In this document: piece by piece, positions 1 to 10,934 of the stretch
Position numbering within the stretch: the first letter of the stretch is position 1
Layout: every line of letters starts with the position of its first letter
Assembly (NCBI RefSeq): GCF_963576675.1
Contig: NC_088917.1
Span: forward strand, 19,868,001-19,932,000
Length of the DNA: 64,000 nucleotides
Origin: Euphorbia lathyris
Lineage: Eukaryota > Streptophyta > Magnoliopsida > Malpighiales > Euphorbiaceae
Direction: 5' to 3'
Program-made: the position numbers and the translations under genes
Notes under the pieces: generated by a model
The model's input: only the letters and a program-made list of their open reading frames with translations
Databases searched by the model: none
Told to the model about the DNA's origin: nothing

Positions 1-640
1 TATGAAAGCTTGTTTGTCTGATTAAGCGTATGGTATATGTAAGCTTGTTTGTGCATATATGTCAAGCAACCATGAAAGCTTAATCAGTTCATACCAATAT
101 AACTCACATTTGGCATCATACATATTCATGCTTCATACACATACATATTCGCATATTCACACCAGTTCATGTTTCATACATATTCATGCTTAATCAGTTA
201 ACACCGATCTTAATGGTAGATATGCAACACCCATATAGAAAGACTGAAAGAATTGAAAAGTGAGCATGGTGATGAAGTTTATGATGCTATCACCACAAGT
301 TTAAACTTGTGGTGATAACATCATAAACTTCATCACCATGTTGAAGGAACGAGTAAAATCCAAGTGGAAGGTACATAGTAAAAGAGATTTGGAATTTTAA
401 GGAGAACCGAAAGGCAACACTCAAGGAGATGGACAGAAGAGCAAGCAAAGGGGCATGATGTGCGAATAGCATGCAAGGGGGGCATGATGTGTGAATAGCA
501 TGCAAGGAGGGCTGCATATGTATATTCAAGTTGCAATGCAAGAAGAAATGCATGCCCTTAAATAAAATCATATTTAGGATCTTGTGTCTCTTCCACCTCA
601 AAATCATGCTATCAGTTGCAAATGGGTGTTCATTATGGAG
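1..640. repeat. Noncoding repeat-rich left edge
   Basis: No gene is seen. The stretch holds short direct repeats such as catacatattcatgctt (around 116 and 175), a 76-bp palindrome (265-340, listed separately) and two 29-bp tandem units starting at 451 and 480 that share the word gcatgatgtg and differ at two or three bases. The small open frames here follow the repeats and lack any recognisable domain. Confidence 0.5.
265..340. repeat. 76-bp near-perfect palindrome without spacer
   Basis: Two 38-bp arms meet between positions 302 and 303 (aagttt|aaactt). The arms match at every position except one (c at 287 against t expected from the right arm). The arms contain gtgatgaagtttatgatg and its complement. 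No loop separates them, so the strand could extrude as a cruciform or a transcript could fold into a long hairpin. No flanking target-site duplication was found. Confidence 0.9.
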
Positions 641-654
641 TTCAATTCAGACTG

Positions 655-2275
655 TTCTATTTTTCGGTTGAAAGCTCGCTTGGTTTCAAAAGGCTACATA
701 ATGCATCGACTATTTAGAGATATTTTCCCATGTTGACAAACTTTGTTTTGTTCCACTATTTGTTTATTTGGCTACTACTTATAATTGGTTACTTTAGCAA
801 GTTGATCTCAAGAATGCTTTTCTAAATGGCGATTTATGTGAGGAGGTTTATTTATAGCAACCAATTGTGTTTTTTGTTTAGAGGGAGTTTGGGAAAGTTT
901 GCAGGTTAAACTGGCCCTTGGGTGGCCTGAAGACATCTCATCGACCCTAGTTTGGTTGTTTCAGTGCTTCGACAATTGAATTTGGTCTTCGTCAAAGAGC
1001 TTATGATCATTGTGTTCTTTTCAACATCTAATTCTGGGTGCATTTCACTAGTTGTGTATATTGATGACATTGTAATTACTAGAAATGATGAGACTGTCAT
1101 TACAAAACTGGAATAATTCCTTGGTACTTGTATTCATGCGAAGGACATAAGACATTGGGAATATTTTTTAGGGATTGAAGTTTTACGCAGCTCTATCAAG
1201 ATATATCTCAGTTAGAGGAAATACATCCTAGATGTATTAAATGATGCTGGATTGATTGAGGCAAAGATTCTGATGTACCTATAATACCAAAACGAAAGTT
1301 GAAGGCTGCTGATGGAGATTTACTTCCGAATCTTGAAAAACTATAGAAGAATAATTGGAAAATTGAACTATGTTAGAATATTTCATCTTGTTAATTTTTT
1401 TTCTAAGTGAGTATTGTAAGCCAATTCATATCATCTCCTAGAACTTCACATTGGGATACTTTCAGACATATCATAAGATATCTTAAAGGGATCCTAAGGC
1501 ATTGTACACTGTATCAAAATCATGGCCATCACACTGTAGAAGGTTTCACATATATGGACTATGTGGGAGATCTTACAAATATGAGTTCTACCATGAATTA
1601 TATTGGAGTTAACCTCGTATCTTGGAAGAGTAAGAAGCAATGGTATCTCAGTCTAGTGTAGAATCCGAATACTGAGCTACGACACAAACTACATGTGAAC
1701 TTGTATGGCTACGCTATCTACTTGGTGAGATTGAGGCTCGTTTGTTTTACCTACTGTTTGTTGTTGTTGTTTGCTATTTGCTAATACAGTTTGTTGTTTC
1801 CTGTTACGGTTTCCTATTGTTGTTTGCTGTTGCTGTTACGGTTTGCTGTTTACTGTTGGAAAAAGCTGCTTTTCCAAAAAGCAGAGATTCTCTACTTTTG
1901 TAAAAGGCTGCTTTTCGGGTCTAAAATGCAAACAGGAGATCACTAACCAAACACCTAATGCCGCTTTTTAGATGTAAAAGGCAAACAGGAGGTCACTAAC
2001 CAAACACATAAAACTCTCCCTTTTGAAGTAAAAAGGCAAAAAGGAGCATGAAAATGAGCAACCAAACACCCCCTGAGTTTCCTCAAACGAACAAGTGACG
2101 TTATGGCGTGACAATGAAACAACTATTTATATTGTCAACAATCTTGTATTCAATGAAAGAACGAATTACATACAAATTGACTGCCACTATACTCGGAAAA
2201 AGCTAGAAGATAATACAATCACAATTCCACACATCAGAACAAGAGGCCAATTAGTAGATATACCATCACAATACT
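655..2275 (+). pseudogene. Decayed Ty1/Copia pol remnant (RT and RNase H)
   Basis: Fragments of Copia reverse transcriptase and RNase H are readable in order but in several frames with stops. LKARLVSKGY is at about 674-703, QVDLKNAFLNGD at 798-833, the catalytic VYIDDIV at 1054-1074, YFLGIEV near 1162-1182, and an RNase H segment at 1407-1661 with SPRTSHWD, RYLKG and NLVSWKSKKQ. The RNase H tail resumes at 2095 (LWRDNETTIYIVNN, TNYIQIDCHYTRKKLE) after a MITE-like insertion at about 1736-2079. No LTRs, gag or integrase are visible. It is an old, non-functional copy; assignment to Copia rests on motif order and is secure, the lineage is not. Confidence 0.85.
1736..2079. mobile_element. MITE-like insertion inside the Copia remnant
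   Basis: This ~340-bp block interrupts the RNase H reading between LLGEIE and FPQTNKVTLW, which would otherwise be adjacent in a Copia protein. The left end reads gctcgtttgttttacc and the right end, read as complement, ggggtgtttggttgc, a weak inverted repeat. A possible short target duplication (tgag/ctgag) flanks it. Internally it shares words such as ttgtaaaaggctgcttttc with the block at 4139-4350, so both belong to one repeat family, perhaps hAT-like. Exact ends are uncertain by several bases. Confidence 0.6.
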
Positions 2276-2279
2276 TTTT

Positions 2280-3250
2280 TTTTTATATATAGGATGAATT
2301 AGATTATGTATATATAAAAGTATTAAATATTGAAGAAACCCTTTCTATATTTGATGATACATATGGAGTGTTACTAATTTTACCATGCAATGACAATATA
2401 TGGAATTTGATTTAATGATATATTGATACTAAATAACACTTATCACATCAACAAAGGCTATTAGAATTATTAGTTATTACAATTTTTCTCAATTTCCGGA
2501 TGATTAATTTTTTTTTGTCACGTTTTAGAAAAAATAATATCTTTTGTACTTTATCTCTTGATATGATCTAAATATATTTCATCAATATTATAAGGGTATC
2601 AGAATTCTAACTCCCCACAATCTAATTGTGATTGAATAACCTTAATTCCGAAATCTTAGGAGAATTATTCAAAATTGTTTTCCTTCATTCATTTATTCTA
2701 TTCTATGGATAATTGAATTTGTCTTTGTTTTCTGGAGTTTAATTTGGATAAAATCCTATAAAAGATTTATTTATTTGGATAGTGTAACGAGCAGAGAAAA
2801 GAGTGTTATTTTCTAGTTTTCTGTTGGGATCCATGGTTGTTGGTTAATGGTAGTTACATAATTACTTATAGAAAATCTAGACATAAAATAAAAAAAATTA
2901 AAATTAAATCCACTCTGAGTTTTTTAATTTTTTTAATAATCCACCCTGAGTTTTTGAAAATTACGAAACATTTCATCTTTTATTTCAACAGATTCATAAT
3001 TATTTAATTTTAGTCATATTAATCCCTTGAAAAAAAACACCTTTCAACATAACGAATTTAATATAAACTTATCCATTTTAAATTTGCATATCTATGAAGG
3101 AACTATAAAAATGAGATAATGTGCAAAAATATCTTCTAAACAGTTAGAAGCAATTTTATTCATAATGTTTAAAATAATACGATTTAACCTTTAAAATTGG
3201 CTATTAAGAAGAGCAATTTTAGTAATAACGCTATGAGTTTATTTCGGATA
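2280..3250. other. AT-rich spacer, nothing recognised
   Basis: About 970 bases of strongly AT-rich sequence with poly-A and poly-T runs. No open frame with a recognisable domain, RNA gene, or clear repeat structure was seen on either strand. Confidence 0.5.
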
Positions 3251-3261
3251 TCATCATAAAA

Positions 3262-3652
3262 GGCTTAATACATTCCTAATCCCTCTAAATTGTCCCAATA
3301 TTGCAACTAATTCTCTCAACTTGCTTATTTGGAACAAATAACCTCTCAAATTGCTCAATTAGAACAAATAACTCCTCAAGTTATGGCTTATTTGGAACAA
3401 ATAACCCATAAACCTAAAAAAACATTCAACATAATATTACATCATAAATAAAAAATTTCCAAAATATCGGTTGCTACATCTAACTAATCTACGGTTACAT
3501 TAACTAAAGGGCAAAAAAACTTTCGAAATCACAAATATTAACCTATTTGAAGGGTTATTTATTCCAAATAAACAAGTTGGGGGTTAGTCGTCACAAGTCT
3601 AAACTCAGAGGGTCCGTTGCAGTATTGGGACAACTTGAAGAGGTTGAGAGCC
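3262..3652. mobile_element. Mutator-type MITE with 9-bp TSD
   Basis: The left end (ggcttaatacattcctaatc, with ttgtcccaatattgcaac inside) and the complement of the right end (ggctctcaacctcttcaagt, then ttgtcccaatactgcaac) form long imperfect inverted repeats of about 80-100 bp. The flanks are atcataaaa (3253-3261) and attataaaa (3653-3661), a 9-bp duplication with one mismatch. A 9-bp TSD with long inverted repeats is typical of Mutator-like nonautonomous elements. Inside are three direct variants of tttggaacaaataac. Confidence 0.7.
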
Positions 3653-3884
3653 ATTATAAAATAACGATATTTTGTTTCTTATTTTGCATTAATTGCATAT
3701 ATGTTGGTTTTAATTTTTTTCTTCTCTTTTTTGTAATTTTATTATAGAATTAAAGATTAATATTTTTAAATTGCATTTTTTCCGTTGACGGAAAAAAACA
3801 TATATTCCATTAAGGAGGTTTAAAATTGCATCATTTAATAAATATTATATTTAATATTGCAATACTTTTTATGTAAAGATTAAG

Positions 3885-4350
3885 GGTCTCTTTGTTTTAT
3901 ATATTGATGTTTGATGTTTGATGTTTGTTGTTGCTGTTAGTTGTTTGTTTGCTGTTATTGATATTTAGTAGATATTAGTTGATTTTTTTTTATTAAAAGA
4001 AGTTGTTTCAAATTTTTCCAACCAGTTTTTATCTACTAGATAGATTTAGGGTCTGTTTTGTTCAGTTGTTATCCAATTGTAGATGTTTATTGTTGTTGTT
4101 AACTACTGCTCTGAAAAGGTAAAACAAACAGACACTAAGAGTCCGTTTGTTTTACCTAGCAGAGATTCTCTGCTTTTGTAAAAGGCTGCTTTTCAGGTGT
4201 AAAAGGCAAACACGAGGTCACTAACCAAACACTTAATGCTGCTTTTCAATTGTAAAAGGCAAATAGGAGAAGACTAACCAAACACCTAAAACTCTACCTT
4301 TTAAAATGAAAAGGCAAACATAAGTTGAAAAGTAGGTAAATAAACATTCC
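3885..4350. mobile_element. Cluster of hAT-like MITE fragments
   Basis: Two or three adjacent units share ends of the form gtctgtttgttttacc. One runs from about 3890 to 4137 (complement of its right end is gtgtctgtttgttttacc), with a second internal start at 4048 (gggtctgttttgttcag). The next begins at 4139 (gagtccgtttgttttacc) and carries the ttgtaaaaggctgcttttc word also found at 1885-1920. The trinucleotide-rich tgatgtttgatgtttg stretch lies in the first unit. Target duplications are not clear. Confidence 0.5.
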
Positions 4351-4897
4351 TAATTCCGCTTTCTCTAATATTTACAAGGTTAAATTTGTAACTTATTCCC
4401 AAATAAAATAAAAGCTAGAAGAAGTTAGTCTCCTAGTCTATAGCTACCAAACAAATAAAGAACATAACTAATAAATAAATAAATAAATATGTACTTGTCC
4501 ATCTCCATCCCATATATATTACTCAAACTCACCCCCAATTTCCTCACTCTTCCAATTCTAAATCCGAAAACCCCAAATCTCATATTCCGATTTTTAAATC
4601 CAAAACCCTGAAAAAGTGTCTCTTTTCTCTCCGTAGCTCTCGCCGGCAAAGGGGATAAGATAAGACCCTCTCAAAATCCATATTTCCAATAATCCAGGAA
4701 TGATTTCTAATTTCCTTTATTTATCTCCTCTCTATTTATCTTTCAGATAACTCTGTCTCAAATCTTATTTTTGAGATAATCATGACTTCACTAATATGTG
4801 ATTCCCTTAATCACTAGCTTCCTCTCTTTCTGCTCATCTCCTCGATCCACCTAAAAGTGTCTGACGAATAAAAAGTTTGAGTTTTTGGGGTTCTGAA
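4351..4897 (+). promoter_or_regulatory. Upstream region of the YUC gene
   Basis: This AT-rich interval with CT-rich tracts precedes the YUC start codon and should hold its core promoter and 5' UTR. It contains an (AAAT)n microsatellite near 4466-4489 and a pyrimidine-rich stretch around 4720-4750 and 4815-4850, as is common in plant leaders. I cannot fix the transcription start. No auxin-response or other element is convincing enough to call by eye. Confidence 0.35.
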
Positions 4898-7800
4898 ATG
4901 GAATATTTGAAGGAAGTGGAAGGGAAGAGAATCCATGATCTTTTCAAGAACATGTGCCGGAGGATACGGGTTCCCGGAGCAGTCATCGTGGGCTGCGGTC
5001 CGTCGGGTCTAGCCGCTTCGGCTTGCCTGAAAGAAAGGGGTATACCAAGCTTGATTCTTGAAAGGACTAATTGCATAGCTTCTTTATGGCAGCTCAAAAC
5101 ATATGATCGGCTACGTCTACATCTCCCAAAACATTTTTGTGAGCTTCCACTCATGTCATTTCCTCCGAATTTCCCCACATATCCTACTAAACAACAATTT
5201 CTCGCTTATCTCGAGGCGTACCGGAAGAAATTTGGGATCGAACCCGTGTTTAATAGCACGGTGGTGAGTGCAGACTTCGATCACCGGCTCAAGTTATGGC
5301 GGGTGAAGACATTGGGGCTAAAACAGGAGGAGTGTGAGTATGTTTCGGAATGGTTGATCGTGGCGACCGGAGAAAATGCGGAGGAGGTCGTGCCGGATAT
5401 TGAAGGAATGAAGGATTTTGAAGGGCCTATTGTTCATACAAGTTCTTATAAAAGTGGTGAATTGTTTAGAGGGAAGAAAGTTTTGGTTGTTGGATGTGGA
5501 AATTCCGGCATGGAAGTTTGTTTAGATCTTTGCAACTACAATGCTCGACCGTCCATTGTCGTTAGAGACTCGGTAAGCACACGATAATATATAATCATGT
5601 GAAATATGCAGATCCGTTTTGAAATTCATATACATTCTACTAAATTTAGATTTTATGTAAAATTGTTTGAATAATTCTTCAAAATTGGAATTTGAGGTGT
5701 AATTAATGGGAACCTAACCACTTTAATTTTTTGTTGGTCCATGCATTTACATATTAATTTCTTGTGAAATTATTATCTTTATTCTTGATAAAACAAAGGG
5801 TTTTCTTTATATATATCTTTATAATAAAATAATATAAAGAATTATAACAATTGGGAATATGTTCTTCAATAATCAAAGATAACACCTTTAATTATATGCC
5901 CTTTTCATAAATTTTTGGAAATTACTTGTTTGATTGAGCTTGAGTTTGACATTAATTAATTTCCATTTTCTCCGAATAGGTTTGCATTTAAACATCTAAA
6001 AGAAAATATCGGTTAATCACATAAAATATCGTATTTGTAACATTTAAGTTGAGAAACTATCGAATTAGTAAAGGAGTGCGATTCATGTGATCAAGTGATA
6101 TTTACGTGCCGATCAACGAACAATCTTTTATATTCCGTGTTTAATCTCGGGAACCGGCACGGTTGTTTCTTTTTGAATTTGCAGGTGCACGTTTTGCCAC
6201 AAGAGATGCTAGGAAGATCAACATTTGGATTTTCGATGTGGTTGCTAAAGTGGTTTCCATTGTGTTTAGTTGATCAAATATTATTAATTATATCACATTT
6301 TCTGATCGGAGACACCTCTCAATTTGGCCTGCACCGCCCTAAACTTGGTCCTATTCAACTCAAAAATGCCACCGGAAAAACACCTGTCTTGGATGTTGGT
6401 ACTCTTGCTAAGATCAGAACCGGCGAAATTAAGGTTTTTAACTTTTTTTTTTCTTTTTTTTGTTCATTATTAGTTAAGTGATTAGTAAATTAATTGATGA
6501 GTAATTAAATTAGGTTTGCCGGGGAATAAAGAGATTAATGCATCATCATCATGTGGAGTTTATTGATGGAAGGACAGAAAATTTTGATGCTATAATTCTA
6601 GCCACAGGTTATAAAAGTAACGTACCCTCTTGGTTAAAGGTACGTCTTACTAATTCTTCTTTGGATATATAATTAAGGGTTAACGTATTTAGCCGGGTTA
6701 TTCTGATTTTGATGGATTGAGCCTCTAATCGTTCATTTTAATATATAAAACCCTTGATCTTTTTATTTTAAGTCATGTTAAGATTAAAAAAGCTAGCTTT
6801 AAACACAAAACTCGGTTATTAAATCATTGTTTGTGTTCAAAATATGTGTTTTTAACTGTTCGAAAATAGTTATTTTATAACTGTTCATAGAGAAACTGTA
6901 AAAGTTTTCTTTGGAAGTCTAAAAAAGGGCGGCCCGGTCGCATTACGCGTCCCCGCTGAGCGAGGATCCGGGGAGAGGTCCCACCACAAGGGTGTATTGG
7001 GGGCAAGCCTTCCCTTGCCAATTTAATTACAATTTTAGACACGGACCAAACAAGTAACGTTCTTTTAACTAATTAGGGGTTTAATGTGTTGAACTACAAG
7101 ATTAAAGCTCAATCCAATCAGGCAGATGATATTTGCCAAAAATATTTGAAAATGTAAATCTACTCTTACTGTTTTTGTCCTACTTAAAAGGGTTAATACA
7201 TTTAGGGCTCAATATGCCAGTTTTCCAAAAAAGATCAATTATTCTTCGATGTTTTGAAAACCTGCGTTTAAAATGACATATTAACTCCTAAAATCCAGGT
7301 ACTGGAGCAATGAAAGAATTTAAACAAGTTAAAGAGCCTATACTTTAAGCAAGTTGAGAAAGCAATACATCATTGTAAACAAGTTGGGGATACTAATAAT
7401 AAGTCACTTTCAGAAACTTATATCACTTTAAGTAAGTTTAAGGGTTAAATAGAACTAGAGACACTGGCGGATCTAGAGGGGGCCAGGAGGGCAGCCACCC
7501 CCTTGTCACTCTGTCCTCGTTGTTCCGCCACTGTTAAAGGACATTTCTCCCTCTCTTTATACAGGTGTTTCGTTAGCTTTTGAACTTCCTTAAAGTGATA
7601 TGCTGGTTTCTTTAATGTGTTTAAAATGATCTATTGACCCTCTAAACATGTTTATAGTAATCTATTGTCCTCTAAACTTGTTTTGTAAGCTCTCGAACTT
7701 GCTTAAAGTTAGTATCTACCGTTGTAGATAAATTGCATCCGATCCGCTGCATAAGTTTAGAAAGGAGAGGAAAGTAGCAATAAAGCTGAATATATATTAT

Positions 7801-8000
7801 ATATGGTGCAGGAAAGTAGAATGTTTTCAGAAAAAGATGGATTGCCAGTGAAATCGTTCCCAAATGGATGGAAAGGAGAAAATGGATTATATGCAGTTGG
7901 TTTTACAAAGCGTGGCCTGCTGGGCTCTTCTATTGATGCTATCAGAATTGCACACGACATTCACCTTCACTCCCAACCCACTATCTCATCTTTTCAATAG
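4898..8000 (+). CDS. YUC2: YUCCA-family flavin monooxygenase (YUC2-like), auxin biosynthesis
   Basis: Four exons join in frame: 4898-5572, 6185-6433, 6514-6639 and 7812-8000 (stop), each junction GT-AG and phase 0, giving 412 residues, close to the usual size of the family. The protein has the FAD-binding GCGPSG (residues 32-37), the FMO-identifying F-x-G-x3-H-x3-Y (174-184), the NADPH-binding GCGNSG (199-204) and LATGY (337-341). YUCCA enzymes use NADPH and oxygen to convert indole-3-pyruvate to indole-3-acetic acid. The N-terminus ([14 protein letters not shown]) and the sequence around [13 protein letters not shown] match YUC2/YUC6 rather than the YUC10/11 branch. An in-frame ATG at 4877 would add seven residues; 4898 is preferred because it matches the family N-terminus. 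Intron 3 (1172 bp) carries SINE-like and other repeat debris. The gene looks intact; the exact paralogue name is by resemblance only. Confidence 0.95.
6923..7025 (+). mobile_element. Au-like SINE fragment in YUC intron 3
   Basis: The words gggcggcccggtcgca, cgctgagcgaggatccgggg and gtcccaccacaagggtgt, followed by gcaagccttcccttgcc, match the head of the widespread plant Au-type SINE. Only about 100 bp is recognisable; the tail with its second tRNA-like portion is missing, so the copy is truncated. The fragment is far more GC-rich than the intron around it. No target duplication was seen. Confidence 0.6.
7464..7535. repeat. Short GC-rich repeat fragment in YUC intron 3
   Basis: cactggcggatctagagggg at the left and the complement-like ttccgccactg at the right give a short inverted repeat around a G- and C-rich core (gggggccaggagggcagcc). 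Similar tggcgga-starting sequences are common dispersed repeats in plants, but the class cannot be set from 70 bases. Confidence 0.35.
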
Positions 8001-9070
8001 GATTTTAATTATTTCATTTCACTAATATAATATTTATTGGTTTTGTTCATAGGGGTTGGGGGAGAGAGGAATGGATTAATCTCTTTTTGTATATATTTTG
8101 AAAGTTTTGCTTAGGTGAACTACTTTTAATTATGAGATAAGCTTGTGATTTCATAACATGTTTGAAAACAAGACTAGTACAAATTTAATTAACTCTATTG
8201 ATTGATTTCCATGGAATTTTGTGATTGAATTATATAGAGGAAAAAAAAATGTTATACTTGGTATGTTATGGTTTCCATTGGGTTATTTTGTATTATTAGA
8301 TTCCGCTTAAAGCACTATTAATCTCGTGTTAAGAATGAAGCAAGTGAGAGTTGCGCTGAGTTGGAATTCTTAACGGTTAATCAAATTGTTTACGAGGTAA
8401 ATTAGTTAAGAAGTAGTTGGTTTTGGCGTCATTTTACATTAATTCTTAGATGTCTTCTTGTTGATGTGGATTATACAATAACTAACTGAACGGATCCAAT
8501 GTTATATATCAACTGCTTTGTGGCCATAAACCGAGTTGCTTATGGTCTAAAGATCCCAAACAAACATCCATCATTTGATCTAGGGCTGGAGAAATGTGCA
8601 ATGATTATTGCTAGAATCCATTAGGCCGTGATTAGGTGCATCCGATGTGCTTGGAATATCCGTCGTTTGATGGAGAACTGGTTGAACTACGAAACTGTGC
8701 AAATAAGTCATTTCCATGAAAATCGTCCACGCTCATCGCACCAAATGATGTCTTCAATGCTGAATGCACTCTTACGATCTGGCTTCTAGCAAACTGAATC
8801 AACAACAAACAGTCAGTGAGGGGCCGGAATCCGGCGTCCTCTGTTCGATGCTTAAGTTGGTAGGATACTTACAAGTAAATAATAACTGGAATGCACTGAA
8901 TGAGAGATTGTGAATAGTGAATGTCCCTAGAGCTCAGTTTCCAACACAATTTACAGATAATTACATACCTAAAGTGTAATTTACTTTACACGTGTCAGCT
9001 TCTGATTGGGTTCGGCCAAGCACTTTTCCACATGTAAACTGATGGTTGACTTCAGACTCCTTTCCCTTTT
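8001..9070. other. YUC 3' flank and LTR-like debris
   Basis: The first ~300 bases downstream of the YUC stop are AT-rich and should include the 3' UTR and polyadenylation region. From about 8560 to 9060 the composition is more even and includes gggccggaatccggcgtcct and gttcgatgcttaagttgg, words that resemble retrotransposon-derived repeats. No open frame with a domain is present and no ends could be set. Confidence 0.35.
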
Positions 9071-9075
9071 ATATC

Positions 9076-9322
9076 TGTAACGACCCGGTCCGGAGTGGGT
9101 GACGCCGGGGTAGAAGACCTGAGCAAGGAGCGGTCCTAAAGGATGACGATGGGGGCAGGAATGGACTGAATCCCACATCGGAAATGGAGAGGGAGTGATT
9201 GAGACTTATTAGTAAGATATGAATCTGATACATGGAGACGCGTTTTAAAGCTGTGATGCCCAATGTGTTGGATTTGGGTCAGAGCGGACAATATCTACAT
9301 GGTATTAGACTAGAGTTTTACA
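9076..9322 (+). mobile_element. TRIM/SMART-like solo LTR, copy 1
   Basis: A 247-bp element that starts TGTAACGACCCGG and ends GTTTTACA. It is flanked by the perfect 5-bp duplication atatc (9071-9075 and 9323-9327). Internal landmarks are gagcaaggagcggtcc, gaatcccacatcgg and gcggacaatatctacatgg. The TG...CA ends and 5-bp TSD fit an LTR, and the short uniform length fits a solo LTR of a terminal-repeat retrotransposon in miniature. Two more copies are at 17768-18013 (-) and 31127-31373 (+). Confidence 0.8.
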
Positions 9323-9327
9323 ATATC

Positions 9328-10930
9328 ATTCCTTAATATCTGGCGAGATCTAGGGATTAGGAGCGTAACTTTGAGATTCGAAACTCTCATTAGTCCTCGT
9401 GTGTAACTATGTACCTTCTTACTGAAACTTTCCATTTAACCACTCCAACCAGCTCATTCAACCTGTTTTGATATGGGCCATTGACTCAAACCAATTAGAT
9501 TGATTAAGTTACCCTTTATTTCAGCCTTAACTCTTTTATCATGTATCAATTATTATTAAGAGCTTAAAATGACTAAACATAGAACATCTAAAGTTGAATT
9601 CACCAACATCAAATGGGAATGTTTTGTTTTCTTTCTTTCTTTCTTTTTATAGATCCAGCTAATACTACACATGAAAAGAATTGCTTATCAAAACTTGGAA
9701 CTTGAAAATGAATGAAGAAAAGGAAACACATTGATAGTATTTCTTAAAAGAGTTGAGACAACATTCAACTCATCATCATCATCATCATCTAATTGGGACC
9801 GTTTTTAATTATATTTTCTTTTTCACAAAAACAAAAAGTGAAAGTGACTCAAAATAAAAAGAAAAAGGAAAAAAATATTAAAATTAATTTAGGTCAGAAG
9901 TAGAAGTACTAATTAATAATTTGCCAGCATATATATATATATATATACACATTGATTTGTTCTAATTTTCTAGCTCATCAATTAAAATTTGGACCACCAT
10001 AACCATTCAATATTTCTTTATAGTCCATGACAATGATCTTCTTCATCACTTCATCCTTATCTCTCCATCATATATTTGAAAATGATGTAGGATCAAACCC
10101 AATCATATATATCTACTTACTATAAACCGACATTACATATATTTATTTATTTCTATATTAATCATTTTATTTTTTTCATTTTTTCTATGATCTCCATTTT
10201 ATGGTTTGATATTATAATTAAGGAAAAATCATATTGAAATCCGCAATTTGTTCGATTTCAATTCGTGATCTTTTAATTTATCGTATTAAATTGTATTAAG
10301 TTAGTTGTGAATATCTAAATGGGTGATAAATGTGTAGGGTATAAAATCTTATTTATATTTTTAATATATAGTGATTTTTTCTATAATCACTAATGTACAC
10401 ATAGATTGGTTGATATGTAAAAGTTGACTAGGATTGGTGACATGACCTAAGTTCATAGCTCCACTCAAGATGGAGTTGGTGCAATGTTCACAATACCCAT
10501 TTTAAAAAGTGATGGAATCATGTGATGAAGGGGTAATGGCATTGTCAAGTAAATATACAAACCAAATATTTAATCCTATAAATAAAATATAATAATAAAA
10601 GTTAATTTTGGTATTAATTATCAGCTTAAATTTTTAATTTAATTGGCTCTACAACATGATACCGGATTTTTTTTAGAGCAAGTAGTATTTGAAAATTTGA
10701 ATCCTGACAAACCTTGTTTATTGATGAAATTTCAACATACGATAGGATAAGTCGTGTTATATGAGTTTCTAGTCTAGGGTCATTTGAGTAAGGATGTTAA
10801 TAGGAGTATAGATGTAAAATTGTAAAATAGAATTGTTAAAGGGTTGTATAGATGTGATGGGAGAATCTAGTAGGACGGTAAACTATTGTGTGTGTGTTAC
10901 GGTTATGATCTTTCTACGTGCTTTAACTCT
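9328..10930. other. AT-rich spacer with microsatellites
   Basis: No gene is seen. Simple repeats include (atc)n near 9770-9790 and (ta)n near 9928-9948. A weak short-motif similarity (gtatagatgt, twice) occurs at 10806-10855. Nothing else was recognised on either strand. Confidence 0.5.
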
Positions 10931-10934
10931 ACTA

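Noticed and set aside
4834..5178. Open frame on the - strand across the YUC start
   Set aside because: It is the antisense shadow of YUC exon 1 and has no domain of its own.
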